Positions 1-10,499 of a stretch of 64,000 nt of DNA are shown here, in pieces; within the stretch, counting starts at the first letter, position 1; each line of letters starts with the position of its first letter. This stretch comes from Eustoma russellianum. Its lineage: Eukaryota > Streptophyta > Magnoliopsida > Gentianales > Gentianaceae. The position numbers and the translations under genes were made by a program. The DNA is taken from contig AP025056.1 in assembly GCA_036186865.1 (NCBI GenBank), positions 33,206,552-33,270,551 of the forward strand, read 5' to 3'. Below the pieces are notes generated by a model that saw nothing but the letters and a program-made list of their open reading frames with translations, ran no database searches and had not been told where the DNA came from.

Positions 1-141
1 TGTAAATAGGATTAAGGAGCTAGGGCAGATAGATGGATTGAAGGATGTAATATCTAGATCCAAGCATCTTGCTTTAAAAGAGCATAAGTAATTTCTGACT
101 GCCTAGACTAAGGCAAAGGGATGTGACATCCCTAAATTAAA

Positions 142-652
142 ATGGTAATTGGTTTTTGGAACCTAAGGAATTGTAATAGGCCCCTCAAGCAAAATGATTT
201 GCTTGCTTTTGTGGAAAGTCGTAGCTTAGGTGTAGTTGGCGTCTTGGAAACTAAGTTGAATAGTAAAATGTTGGCTGAGCTGATACAATACATGTTTAAA
301 GGCTGGAAAAATGTTCATATTTTTGATGTCTTGTGGGTAAAAGGTTTTTGCTTTTATGGAATCTTAATTTGTGGATATGAATGTAATTGATATTACTGCT
401 CATGCTATTTTATATGAAGTCAGGAGCATGGTATCTACACAGTCTATTTTTACTACTTTTCTCTATGGTTGTAACAAGTTTATAGGTAGAAGACCCCTAG
501 GAGAAACTCTTGTACAACAGAGTCATGACTTGATGGCTCTCTGGCTTGTTCAAGGTGACTTTACTTGTGTACTAAATGAGGAAGAAAGACTGGAAAGTAG
601 GCTAGTGTCACACGATGAACTAAAGGCAACTATAATGTTTTCTCCAATGTGA
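142..652 (+). pseudogene. LINE endonuclease domain fragment (broken)
   Basis: This is the apurinic-type endonuclease (exonuclease-endonuclease-phosphatase fold) that nicks target DNA in L1-like elements. Visible are the N-terminal WNLRNCNRPLKQ block (usual form WNxRGLxxPxKQ) and GVLETKL, the segment carrying the metal-binding Glu. The frame then shifts near 380, and a second frame (371-652) continues with ILYEVRSM and a weak match to the VQGDFTCVLNEEER block (usual form GDFN). The catalytic GDFN Asn is replaced by Thr (GDFTCV). It cannot encode one protein because of the frameshift and the stop at 652. Confidence 0.7.
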
Positions 653-1113
653 CTTTGTTGAGATACCTTATACAGGTTGTATGTATACTTAAGATAATGG
701 CATTATCAAGTCTAGATTTGATAGAGTCATGTCAAAGACTTGCTTTATTGATGCTTGACCTATGGCAAGGGACCAATTTTAAAGTTCATGGTTGCCTCTA
801 TGACCACTCACCTTGTAAATTGAGTCTGCAGTATGAGAGACCAAAGGCCAAATCCTCTTTCAAATTTTTTAGTATGTGGACAGGTCAAAACCCCTTTCTT
901 ACATTTGGTAAAACAAGGTGGGGATGTACGAATTAGAGGCACATCAATGTATGTACTGTGTAAGAAACCTGAAGCTCTTAAAGCTCCATTGAGAGAGCTT
1001 AACAAGAAGGCTTACTCCCACATTTCTTCAAGTGTGAAAAGGGCCGTGAAAGAGTTAGAAAGCTTACCGAAGAATGCAGCTGATCAACGGGCATAGATGA
1101 ATGTCAGATAAAA

Positions 1114-1990
1114 TTGCAAGTGCATAGACATTTAACTTTCAACTTGATGGAGGCTGAAGGGATGTTCTTTGCACAACTTGCAAAAGAAAATTATATTCTT
1201 ATGAGTGATATTAACACAAAATTCTATCATTCAATCATCAAAACAAGCAGGGCAAGGAATCACATTGCTAGTGTTCTGATAGAGGGTGGTTTTATGACTA
1301 CATCAATGGGTTAGGTTGGCCAGCAGTTTGTCCACTTTTACACAAAGTTTCTGGGTACTCATTAGTCTATTCAGGCGGTAAGTCAAGAGATCATTAACTT
1401 GGGGCCCAAGCTGTCAGGGAAAAATGCTACAAAATAGACATTGCCGATTCTTGATGAGATACACTGCTATACTCATAACTGGCAAAGATAAGGCACTGGA
1501 CTAGATGAATACACCTCACAATTCTTCCTTATGGCTTGGGATGTGGTTGGCAAGGACATTATTGCTGCAATCAGAGAATTCTTCAAAAGAAGCTTAATCA
1601 TGCTTTGCTCAGAGTTGGCCTAAGAAAGTCTTTTGACTCTATCAGTTAAAAATTCCAAGTCTATGCTGCTAGAACTTGGGTTTCCAGCAAAGTATTTTTT
1701 CGAGTATGGAATATGTATCTGCTACTTCATCTTAAGTGTCAATAAATCGTACTCTTCATGGTATCTTCAAGGATAAAAGTCGACTAAGAAAAGGAGATCT
1801 TCTCTCCTTTCTTATTTGTTATTTGCATAGAGTATCTGTCCAGGATACTTGGGCAGCTAATGAGGATAAAGACTTTAACTATCACCCTAATTGTTTAGAG
1901 CAAAGAATCTCTCATCTTTGCTTTGCTGATGACTTAATCCTATTTGCAGAGGGGATATCATTTCAATTCAAAATCTTATGGATGCACTAA
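1114..1990 (+). pseudogene. LINE reverse transcriptase fragment (broken)
   Basis: The region between endonuclease and RT is recognisable in 1114-1314 (ends in a stop). RT follows in several frames: ILDEIHCYTH (about 1450-1480), GTGLDEYTSQFFLMAWDVVGKDI (about 1495-1560, a form of the usual GPDGF..FF...W), then a gap where the FxKAYDxVNW block should be, then FADDLILFAEG at about 1920-1950. The FADD tetrad is intact, but the first catalytic Asp block is missing or unreadable. Downstream to about 2930 there is weak similarity to the C-terminal zf-RVT region. Confidence 0.7.
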
Positions 1991-2943
1991 CTGTCTTTGG
2001 GGAGTGCTCTGAACTTACGACAAATATGGTTAAATCTCACATATCTATGTTGGACTAGGTGTAGAAGTGCCTAACTTGTAGGAAATTACTTCCTTTCCAC
2101 TACGCTCTATACCCTTCAGATATTTAGGCATCATTGTAGCTAGGTATAAATTGCAATGGACTCATTACTCTACATATATCACTAAGCTGATGGAGAAAGT
2201 TGACTTATGAACTACAGCCTCACTGTCTTATGCTTGTAGATTGGAACTCATAAGTCAGTCATCTAAAGGATTAACTGTTTTTGCTTGAGTGCACTACCTC
2301 TATCAACCTCCGTTAAGGTCCAAGCAGACAGAACCTGCTTGCATTTTCTTTGAGGCAACACAAATGTGTTAGTCAAGGAAGCTTGGGTTACATAGAAGCA
2401 AATATGTAAACCTAAAGCTGAAGGTGTCATTGACCTAGAAGCCTAAAATTTAGCTTTGTTGGCCAGACACGTATGAGATATCTACCATACGAACGATACT
2501 CTTTAGATCGACTAGATCAATCACAAGTACAAATTTTGTGCTAACCATTGGGCAAAGTAGAGACACGAAACTGATTCCCCTGTATTGAAGAAGCTACTAG
2601 AGATAAGGGATATGGTCGTTGATAAAAGGGATCCTTGAAAGCTGCCTTGGTAGCATTGGATGTTCGGGATGTGAATGATAGTTCATGCCTCATTGTCCTA
2701 CAATTATTTCAGAAACAAAGGTCTTGTGTTACCCTGGAGCAAGCTAGCCTAGGACATCTCTGTCACTCCCAATCACTACTCTATTCTCTGGTAGGCAGCG
2801 TTATGTAAACTTCCAACTAAAGACAGATTACCATTTCTGGATTTCAACATCGTTACTTTTGTTCGTCAACTCTACAAACTTGCCAACACTTGTTATTTCA
2901 ATTTTCTAATGTACGAGTTGTATGGACAAACATAACAAAATGG

Positions 2944-2981
2944 CTTGGCGTGCCAAGCAGAATCAGCACGCTTCAGCGTGC
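2944..2981. repeat. Two adjacent short hairpins downstream of the LINE
   Basis: cttggcgtgccaag (2944-2957) is a near palindrome. It is followed by gcacgc-ttca-gcgtgc (2966-2981), a perfect 6-bp stem with a 4-nt loop. In the second copy (about 46750) the first one is ttggcatgccaa, a perfect palindrome. Role unknown; possibly a 3'-end structure of the LINE. The rest of 2941-3364 holds no gene that I recognise. Confidence 0.5.
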
Positions 2982-3364
2982 CTTAGCATAAGGGAAGAAC
3001 ATTTGTAGTGTAGTTTTATTTTTTGCATCCATATTCTTACATATTTTCTATAAAAACATCTTAATTGCAATATCAAATTATTTTTTATCCATTTTTCAGA
3101 TCACATGGCTCCCCCAAAAATTCAAATATCTTTTTATTTTTGAGTATATCAATGCAAATACGGAATACGACAAATATACAACTAGAATAAAGTAATGTAA
3201 AATAAGAATAAATGAAAAGTGTACTAAGTATGTTCTCAATAGAATATCATAGACAAACTACAAATACAATATACATCTCATATGTGACCAATACAACACC
3301 GAGAGCGTCCATGTTAAGCATGTAATCCTAGTTATCCTGGCAAATGTATGCATGCTGTCGACAA

Positions 3365-3757
3365 TGTTGAGAAACTAGAGTTTGAATGATTTGAAACTGC
3401 ATGATTTAAATGTAACATGTTTACTAAATGCATGACTTAATTGATACTTGACATGCGTATGTGATAAATATGCTTTACATATTTATATATATTGTTGTCG
3501 TACTAACGTGCCATGAATCGTTAACTTACATCATATGGCAAGCATTTGTTGTCTTTATACTATTTTTAGGTGCCATGTTAAATGAACTAAACTAGTTTAT
3601 TTGATGAAGTGCTTAAGGAGATGAACTTACTAGTTCATTAAATGAAGTACTCAAGGAAATATATTTGGAGATAACTACTTGGCAACAAATTTTTGAATGG
3701 AAAGTCCTCTCCTCATCCTTACACACACGCCACATATATATGATATATATATATATA

Positions 3758-3790
<33 letters not shown>

Positions 3791-4648
3791 TACGACGAAC
3801 TATATAATCCTATCCCGAAGTTTCACCGACACGTCAGACACATCATAAATATGTGTTGGCATTACACCACCATATATACATCATATTTGTGAGTATATAT
3901 AGGTTTCATATTATACATAATGTTACCAAAATTATGTTGACATTTCACGAGTCCATAAACTGAAAATTGTCGTATTTGGTGACTACCGAACCATCACTGA
4001 CATGTCACATAGTTACCTTATAAAGATGGCCAGCCTATACACTCCAAATACTCATCAATTTCGTGCACCACATGTCAAAATTAGCCCCTAAGTTATATCA
4101 TGTTTATACACATCAATCACCCATAATTTGGCTTGATTTGTTGAAAATTCAAACGTTCATATTGCTGAGACTAATACAATCTGATTTTCAGATCTGCAAA
4201 TAGTGAGAACATCAACGTGGTTGACATACTTACCAAAGGAATTTTGGAAAAAATATTTCAACCCATTAAATTATACATCCTAAGGGTCATTACATAAAAT
4301 TTTTAGATCATTTAGAGTTGTCAATAAGTAGGAATTTTTTATTTTAAGGAACAATTTCTGGCAGATTGACACAGTCTAAGTGAAAACGTTTTTTAAGGGG
4401 GTTACACTCTGACTTTTAATCTTAAATTTTTATGACACATTCATAACATCTGAGAGTACACTATCACCAAATTTTACGATTGTTGGAGGTCTATAACCTG
4501 ATCACCTAGTTAATCAAAAACCAAGTCTAAAAATAGAATCTGTTTTCTGAAGTGAGTAATTGGTAACAAAAAGTTTTAAAAACCAATTTTTCCATACTCA
4601 CTATTCAACCTCCCCCCACCCTTCTAGTGGTGCTATACAGGTCCTACA
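3365..4648 (+). mobile_element. Solo LTR, Sirevirus-like copia (diverged relative of TE-D)
   Basis: It starts TGTTGAGAAAC and ends GGTCCTACA. Flanks are GACAA (3360-3364) and GACAG (4649-4653), a 5-bp target duplication with one change. The internal order matches the TE-D LTR: the ATTTAAATG block, the GAACTAAACTAG palindromes, a TA/TG microsatellite (3737-3795), a TATA box just before GATGGCCAGCC (4018-4032) and the terminal ATTCAACC..CTTCTAGTGGTGC block. Length is 1,284 bp against about 3 kb for the TE-D LTR. No PBS or PPT adjoins it, so it is a solo LTR left by LTR-LTR recombination. The first ~388 bp are repeated at 47170-47557. Confidence 0.75.
4018..4025 (+). promoter_or_regulatory. TATA box of the solo LTR
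   Basis: TTATAAAG stands directly before GATGGCCAGCC. TE-D LTRs have CATAAATA before the same block, so this is the conserved LTR promoter position. Confidence 0.5.
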
Positions 4649-5059
4649 GACAGCTTATGTCAGGAAGGATGTATCCACCTGCGATGATGGTCCAGTATAC
4701 GCATGACCCAAGGGACTTGTAGATGCGTGTGCATGCGCCTATAATGATGATCCTATCCGTGCAAGTGCCAATGACAGATCGTACAGTTTAGACGCATCAA
4801 AAAAAAGGAAAATATGAATCGCTTGTCTGTTGAGCTGATGTGACAAGAGGTCTTTGCCAAAAAAAGATATCCAAGATCCTCTGTCCTGAGCCTGTGCGAT
4901 TCAATCTCCCTTACTCCCTCGGCTCCTACCTCAGTTGAAGCATGGTACATCCCAGCCATGTTTTGTTCTTACAATTTATATGAAAGAAACATAAATACAC
5001 AAACATATGTCATTTAATTTACAATGATACAATTAAATAAAACGAAAAATGTATATGTA

Positions 5060-6260
5060 CCATCCGCGTGAGACTAGCTGAGGAACCACAGAAAACATCG
5101 TCATCTAGTGCTCAACACGAGGTCGACCAAGTGCCAGGAGTGTCTGAGGTCTATACTACTACATGTAAGGTGACTCATCTGTCAGGATATGATATAGCTC
5201 TCTTGATCCACTATGCTCGATCATTCCAATGCAGTATCAATATAGCATGGGTTTGTGCATAATCGATGTTTGCTATCCTTTTTACCATATGATGCAGCGC
5301 AACCCGTATGTCGATGAACTAGGTTGACACCTCCTATGCAAGCCTAAATTCCCTTATTACTATATAGGGGAGGTGATGCTCAATAATGTACCGCAGTGTC
5401 CATGCCACTTGAGCATTCCATATATAAGCATCATAAGTGCACACATATGGAAAGCTCACCATCACATCCAGCATGTAAGGACCCTAATAAAATATCTATC
5501 TATTAGACTATCTAGCTGGTCGTGTATAGCATCCACCGCATGTCGAGAAACATCCATAAAGTTGTGGTCATTACGCCACTAGCCTGCACAGGGCGTATAA
5601 GGCATCATTTCTGGCTTCTTCCTAATGTATTGAGGATAGAAGATGGCAAACCGCTCTCATATCCAAAACTATGGAAGGTGTATTAGTCATGTAATCTGAT
5701 GCCCCTTCGTCTTTGCAACGTTGTCCTTGCATGCCGGTACCAGCCTGAGAGCACATCACTGTCCCAAGAATATCTGCTTGTATTGGACAAGTCCTGCAGT
5801 ATGTACGAGTAGACCAACTGACACATATCGCTCGATTTGTCATAGAACAAACCCATTAGAAAGAAGAAGCTGTGCATCCTAGACATCCACATAATCTGCT
5901 CAGCGAATGAATTTGCCGATAGAATGCTATTAATAAATCACTCCATGAACTTTCTCCACTATACACGGTTGTCTGAAATATTCAGAAGGTCCTGAGTCAA
6001 ACCAAGCAAATTTGTACATAGTTTGCGCCATTGCTCTACGGTATACAACGGCTCCTGGCTAGTAAGCTACTCACTATCAATGTGTAGTCCAAACAAGATA
6101 GTTATGTCATGACTGTAACTGTGGCCTCGCCTAAAGGTAGGTGAAAAATAGGTCTCCTGTAACCATCTCTCCATAAGATGAAGGACACTATGTTCGCTCA
6201 GAGCGTCAATAAATCCCCTATTTCTGCCTCAACTCGTTAAAGACACCACTACCACTAGCA
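5060..6260 (-). pseudogene. Plant mobile domain (PMD / MAIN-like) protein relic
   Basis: Read on the minus strand, the fragments follow the order of the aminotransferase-like plant mobile domain: GFIDALSEHSVLHLMERW (near 6180-6230), FHLPLGEATVTV (near 6110-6140), DITILFGLHID, then the SWLETF-like region, FFLMGLFYDKSSDMCQLVYS (about 5800-5865), YSWDSDVLSGWYRHAR (about 5735-5785) and a C-terminal WNDRA block near 5215. Frames shift at least four times and there are in-frame stops, so no protein is encoded. PMD proteins are either host meristem-maintenance factors or passengers of MULE and gypsy elements; no TIRs or LTRs were found here to decide. 4649-5059 between it and the solo LTR holds nothing else I recognise. 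Confidence 0.65.
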
Positions 6261-6349
6261 AAGGATGTCATTACTACACATAAATATGCAATAAAATATA
6301 AACACAAATAGAATGTAATGAACATAAATTAAATGAAATCTGAACATAA

Positions 6350-6720
6350 ATGCATTATGTAGGAAAGGTAAATAAAAATAATTAAGTACCAATATACGTT
6401 AATGCAGTTTCAAGTCCAGTAAATAGTAATAATTAAATACTTGTATACGTTCATGCAAGTAAAATAAGTAAAAACAATAATTAAATACTTATATAGGTTC
6501 ATGCAATCGAAACAATTAAGCAACCATAGTTAAATACTAATATAGGTTCATTAATCGAAATAAGTAAATAATAATAATTAAAGACTAATATAGGTTCACA
6601 CAATTGAAAAAAATTAAATAACAACAATTAAAAGCTTGTGTACGTTCATGCAATCGAAACAAGTAAATAACAATATTAAATACTATTACACATTCATAAA
6701 TAAAATAAATAAATAACTTA
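6350..6720. repeat. Tandem repeat, ~60-bp AT-rich unit, about 6 copies
   Basis: The units run approximately 'tataggttcatgcaatcgaa' followed by 'acaagtaaataacaataatt' and 'aaatacta'. Copies start near 6395, 6435, 6490, 6545, 6590 and 6640 with substitutions and small indels. The array lies between the PMD relic and its possible first exon, so it may sit in a former intron. Confidence 0.65.
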
Positions 6721-6818
6721 AAAACTTTTAATGAGTAACTCTGAAGAGAGAGAAAGTTTGTGTCTATCTTCAAGTGTGTTTTACGTTTTCCACATGTCCG
6801 GGCAGAACTTCGTTGCAT
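6720..6818 (-). pseudogene. Possible first exon of the PMD relic
   Basis: A minus-strand ATG at 6818-6816 opens a basic peptide beginning MQRSSARTCGKRKTHLK. It lies about 43 bp downstream of a good TATA box (6868-6861) and upstream, in the same direction, of the PMD relic. Linking the two is inference; no splice site was confirmed. Confidence 0.25.
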
Positions 6819-6860
6819 TTTACAAATATAAAAAAGAAAATTCAAGTGAAAAATGAGGGG

Positions 6861-6868
6861 TATTTATA
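6861..6868 (-). promoter_or_regulatory. TATA box on the minus strand
   Basis: TATAAATA on the minus strand (context ctataaataccc), with an ATG about 43 bp further on. Reasonable core promoter for the minus-strand PMD relic. Confidence 0.4.
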
Positions 6869-6885
6869 GGTAACCATGGTGTTGC

Positions 6886-6974
6886 CACAATACGGTCTTG
6901 ATATAACCATGGTGCACAACATGGTTTTGACAAAACGGTGTTGCGCACCACGATTCTATCAAGACCGTATTGTG
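6886..6974. repeat. Inverted repeat, 17-bp perfect arms
   Basis: cacaatacggtcttgat (6886-6902) pairs exactly with atcaagaccgtattgtg (6958-6974) across a 55-nt loop. A third related copy (aaaccgtattgtggc) follows at about 7008. The interval is full of near-repeats of ccatggt, gcgcacca and ttttgacaaaac. It lies just upstream of the minus-strand TATA box. Confidence 0.75.
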
Positions 6975-7029
6975 TCAACGATCAGAGTGGCGCAACAGGG
7001 TTTTGCCGAAACCGTATTGTGGCACCCAT

Positions 7030-7297
7030 CACAATTTTTGACTCAATTGTGTATGATAGAGGTAGAATTACTTCCAAAATTGTAATAAGAATAATTTTTC
7101 TTATTAAAATTAAAATAGTTTTGGTTTTATCTCGCATGTGTATACCCCACCTGAATATGTGCCTTTGATGCGATCTCATGTGCAATTATGTGTAGACTCG
7201 TTGGAATGGCCCCTATGTTGCTTGTCTCCATGTTTTGAAAAAACAAAAATAATTGCATAACTCTGGTACGCCACGTTTTCTTCAAAGCTTTAGACTC
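7030..7297. other. Unassigned AT-rich sequence
   Basis: No open reading frame with recognisable similarity, RNA gene or repeat boundary was seen. Confidence 0.4.
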
Positions 7298-7472
7298 CCT
7301 TTTGTTTGTATGTATATGAATATACAATTGTAAATAAATACATAACACTATCATGGCTCCACCGTTTCTAAATGGCTTGACTTGGTGCCCTTTTGTTTGT
7401 ATGTATATGAATATACAATTGTAAATAAACTATCATGGCTCCACCGTTTCTAAGTGGGTTGACTTGGTGCAT
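7298..7472. repeat. Tandem duplication, ~85-bp unit
   Basis: 7300-7388 and 7391-7471 share cttttgtttgtatgtatatg, aatatacaattgtaaataaa and ctatcatggctccaccgttt in order. The first copy has a few extra bases (tacataaca). A simple local duplication. Confidence 0.75.
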
Positions 7473-8317
7473 GTGCTTGTTTTTCTGGTAAAAGGCGTTC
7501 TCAGTGTATTAGTTTCCCGCGTTTGAACAGGGTTAGAAAACAGACTGGATCACTTCGCGATCTGATATACGCAACATTACCCTATACTTTACGTAAGAGA
7601 TTGTTTCTTAACCGTTTCTTTGGTTTTTCATATATACATGTACTTAGGTGGTGTATATTACTGGATTTAGGCATCCATATACACACTCGTCCATTCACTA
7701 CTTCTAAACAGGTGGAGTACGTGCATTGAGATGTCTCTTCTTAATTTACAACAATCCCGTATATGTATAAACGTGTACGGCTTACATGTATAATCCAATG
7801 TACTCATTCACACACAATCCAATGTATTTATGGTTTTTACTTGTAATGTTCCAACCCAAATATTAACTAATCTTCACTGTTTTTAGTTGCAATGTTCTAA
7901 TATGAATACTAACTGATCTATGTGATAAGGATAGTACACTCATTATTTCTAAACAGGTAAATTACGTTCCTATACATACCCCTTTGAATTTTCAGCATCC
8001 CATTGTATGTTTCAGCATATTAAATTTGGGCAGTGCGTATGTTTATCTATGCACACCAAGCAAACTGAGTAAAGTCTGTATTTATTTGATGTGGTGATAA
8101 AAGTTAGTTTAAGGACTTGAGCATTCTTTAAGATATTTTCATTTGCAGTGCGCCTTTTATAAAATTATAAACATATAGCACCTTGATTGTTAGCTTTTAA
8201 TTTTCTTACGAACGTCAAATAACAGTTTTCCCTATGGATGCAAAGGTTGGACGGAAAAATGCATATACAAATACACGATACTTTGTTTTAAAGAATCATA
8301 TGACCTATAAAGAATTA
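7473..8317. other. Unassigned intergenic sequence
   Basis: Short frames only, none with recognisable similarity. Nothing supportable beyond AT-rich plant intergenic DNA. Confidence 0.4.
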
Positions 8318-8432
8318 ACAATGATTCAATTGTTCTTGATTATAAGATTCCCATTGATTTTTTTATTCGATTACTTATAAGATTCAATTAACAATGATTC
8401 AATTATTCTTGAATTATAAGATTCTCATTGGT
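8318..8432. repeat. Direct repeat, ~42-bp unit, beside the SINE-like element
   Basis: aacaatgattcaattgttct (8318 on) recurs as aacaatgattcaattattct near 8390, each followed by a ttataagatt(c) stretch and cattg. The second copy abuts the SINE-like unit. Confidence 0.6.
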
Positions 8433-8705
8433 AATCGGGTTGGGATTTGCTCCCATAGGTCAAAGGTTCGAATCCAAGGACGCGCACAGTGTGGGTGCTC
8501 CTCTGCTGCTAGGCCAAATGACTGGTTTGTGGAGGGACACCTTGTGTGGGTAACTGCATAAGATCTCACCCAACTTAAGAGGCCGCAAGACTCCTGATTT
8601 ATATCTCCGCACATGCTCCTTAAAGCCAGGAGCCATATGGGGTGAGAGATTTCACCCATCTATTTCTGATTGACCACTGAATGAAAGCGAAGTTGATTTG
8701 TTTAT
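8430..8705 (+). mobile_element. tRNA-derived SINE-like element
   Basis: A perfect pol III B box, GGTTCGAATCC, lies at 8465-8475. An A-box-like region (ggttgggatttgctcc) is about 25 bp upstream, the spacing expected of tRNA-derived SINEs. The body (about 230 bp) has no coding potential. The downstream gaagttgatttgtttattg may be the tail. A tRNA fold could not be completed (no acceptor stem), so this is not a tRNA gene. Target duplications were not resolved. Confidence 0.5.
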
Positions 8706-9074
8706 TGTCCTAGATGACGTGGATTCTTGCTCCCACATCATTTCTAATTTTTCCCATCTGGATTTCAACCCTACTACAACTCATCCAAGCCGCCAAACCA
8801 CCTTCATCACGCCTTCAGCAGTCAACCCCCGCTCCCCCTGATTGCAGTCATTGATTCAGAGGATCACCTCACTATTTTCTCCTTCACTTTCCTCTCCACC
8901 GTCTGTCACGTGTCTTTCACCTTCCCTCATATACTCTTTGCTGGTCACTCCTTATCTAGCCTCACTAACCTCTAATGTCACGTGGCGGACGATGATAAAA
9001 GAGGCGAGGGGTTACTGCCATGTGGCGGACGATGAGGAAGGGGATGAGAGAAAAAAAAGGTGAGGTGATCCCAT
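8706..9074. other. Unassigned spacer before TE-A
   Basis: Pyrimidine-rich sequence with a short repeat, tgtggcggacgatga, near 9020 and a near copy (cgtggcggacgatga) near 8980. No gene seen. Confidence 0.4.
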
Positions 9075-9109
9075 TGTTGGAAATAAATCAAAAATAAAGA
9101 TAGGATCGG
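9075..9109 (+). repeat. TE-A 5' LTR remnant (first 35 bp only)
   Basis: It matches the first 35 bp of the 3' LTR at 23846 apart from one base (gatagGatcgg against gatagCatcgg). The remaining ~166 bp of LTR, the PBS and the gag N-terminus are deleted. Confidence 0.75.
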
Positions 9110-9710
9110 TGGAAATGGCATACGCGGCTGTACGCAGGGAAGAAGCCCGGATGGATATCCTTAAGGGGATCCCTCAGACAACGAGTCATTATCAGGGATA
9201 GGAGTTGGGCTGAAAGTCCAAGGAAAACAATCGGGATAGACGACTCCTCCACGCTTCCAATCGTCATCGCGTGGAGGAAACAAAGAGAAAGACAAAATTC
9301 GATGTTCTCACTGCAGTATGAAGAAACATACCCGGGGAAGCTTCTTTCAACTGGCTGGATATTCAGAATGGTGGGAAGCCACAGGTCAAAAGAAACAGCA
9401 AGGAGGAGGAGGACCAGGCCGTGGAAACATGACGATGACAGCAAGCACTAGCAACACCATTGATGGAGGCAGCGCTAGCATCACAGCCGAAGCAGGAGAC
9501 CAGCCAGATAAGTCTTCAGAACTTACTCGAAGAAGAACAGAAACAGAAGGGGCAGGAGAGACTACTGCGGCTGCCTCCACCGACGGATGTGAAAGAATGG
9601 GGGTTAGGGCTTCAAATTTAAAGCCTAACCCCCTCCAATCGGATTTACCAAATATACCCCTCCCATTCCAGAAGCATCCACCTGCCACCCTTTTTACCAA
9701 ACTGCCCTGA
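9110..9710 (+). pseudogene. TE-A gag C-terminal fragment with zinc knuckle
   Basis: The reading begins AYAAVRREEARMDILKG, a block found before the zinc knuckle of copia gag. After a frameshift comes CSHCSMKKHTRGSFF (from 9304): the CxxC and His are kept but the last Cys has become Phe, so metal binding is doubtful. GYSEWW follows, the usual tail of this knuckle. The frame then stays open to 9710 through a Gly- and Thr-rich linker. The capsid-like N-terminus is absent. Confidence 0.7.
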
Positions 9711-9765
9711 AAAAATCCTGCTACCCCAGTTTTACCCCAACATCCAAAATTACCCAAGAACCCCT

Positions 9766-9780
9766 CCCCCCCCCCCCCCC
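9766..9780. repeat. C15 homopolymer in the TE-A gag-protease linker
   Basis: Fifteen uninterrupted C residues. Length is prone to sequencing error and may affect the reading frame here. Confidence 0.9.
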
Positions 9781-9891
9781 GCTCTTTGCTCCAGTCCTTA
9801 AACAGACCCTCCACTTCTTCATAATTCCAAAGCAGTCCTTTAAAAACACATAATTTCACATACGACCACTACAACCACCAAACACCTTCAT

Positions 9892-10368
9892 TGGATCCTA
9901 GATAGTGGTGCCACTGACACCATGACCTATGACTCCAATGACTTCTCTGTCCTCTCTCCTCCACGAAAAAAACATGTTGAAACGGCCAATGGTGAACTTG
10001 TATCTGTGAGCAGTTCCGCACCAATTATGTGCTCTCCACACTTCACTCTTCCACACTGTTTATATATCCCTGATTTGTCCTCTAAAGTGCTTTCAATTAA
10101 TCAAGTCACCAGAGAATTAGATTGTGCCATACTCATGTTTTCTCATTTTTGCCTTTCATAGGACATTCATTCGAAGGAGATCATTGGGCGTGGCACTAAA
10201 CACGATGGTCTTTTACTACTTGGACGAGGTAGCTCAACTGGGTCAGTCTATGCTTGCCACCGGCACGGTCCACCGGCAATCGTGGTTATGGCACCGACGT
10301 CTGGGACACCCTTCTCTTGGTTATCTCAAAAATTTATTACCTACTCCTTTCCCGAATAATGATACTAC
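9892..10368 (+). pseudogene. TE-A protease and pre-integrase (broken)
   Basis: WILDSGATDTMT starts at 9892 and contains the retropepsin active-site Asp (codon 9901-9903), followed by the flap-side HCLYIPDLSSKVLSINQ. After a frameshift near 10150 comes the GAG-pre-integrase motif LWHRRLGHPSLGYLKNLL (about 10286-10340). The frame is cut at 10368 by the TE-B insertion. Confidence 0.8.
10364..10368. repeat. TE-B target site duplication (left), ACTAC
   Basis: ACTAC at 10364-10368 is repeated exactly at 21119-21123, directly after the TE-B 3' LTR. Confidence 0.9.
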
Positions 10369-10469
10369 GGTTGAGAAATATGTTTGGATAATTTTCAAAG
10401 TCATGATTTTAAGTGGTAAATACTTAAAAATATCATACATGGTGTTATATATGATTAAAAGTTGAAAAA

Positions 10470-10479
10470 NNNNNNNNNN
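10470..10479. other. Assembly gap (10 N)
   Basis: Ten N. The 3' LTR has about 14 nt at the matching place between gttgaaaaa and cattaatctc, so the true gap is probably about 14 bp. Confidence 0.95.
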
Positions 10480-10499
10480 CATTGATCTCTCAGGTTGTT

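Larger units (their letters stand above)
1..2940 (+). mobile_element. L1-type LINE, degenerate (copy 1, left end outside window)
   Basis: This is a non-LTR retrotransposon relic. Reading left to right it carries an endonuclease N-terminus (NRPLKQNDLLAFVESR, then GVLETKL), a spacer, an RT finger region (MSDINTKFYHSIIKTSRARN) and the RT catalytic motif FADDLILFAEG near 1920. Frames change many times and stops are frequent, so it is dead. The same segment recurs at 43810-46750 with nearly all the same stops, so it was already broken when it was duplicated. The second copy also has the gag-like ORF1 (DUF4283) upstream, which here would lie before position 1. The 3' boundary is approximate; no poly(A) or TSD was found. 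Confidence 0.8.

Noticed and set aside
8430..8500. tRNA gene
   Set aside because: B box present, but no acceptor or anticodon stem could be completed; more likely a SINE.
9386..9859. 157-aa minus-strand frame
   Set aside because: Antisense to the TE-A gag-protease region, whose plus strand has clear gag motifs; composition is skewed by the C15 run.
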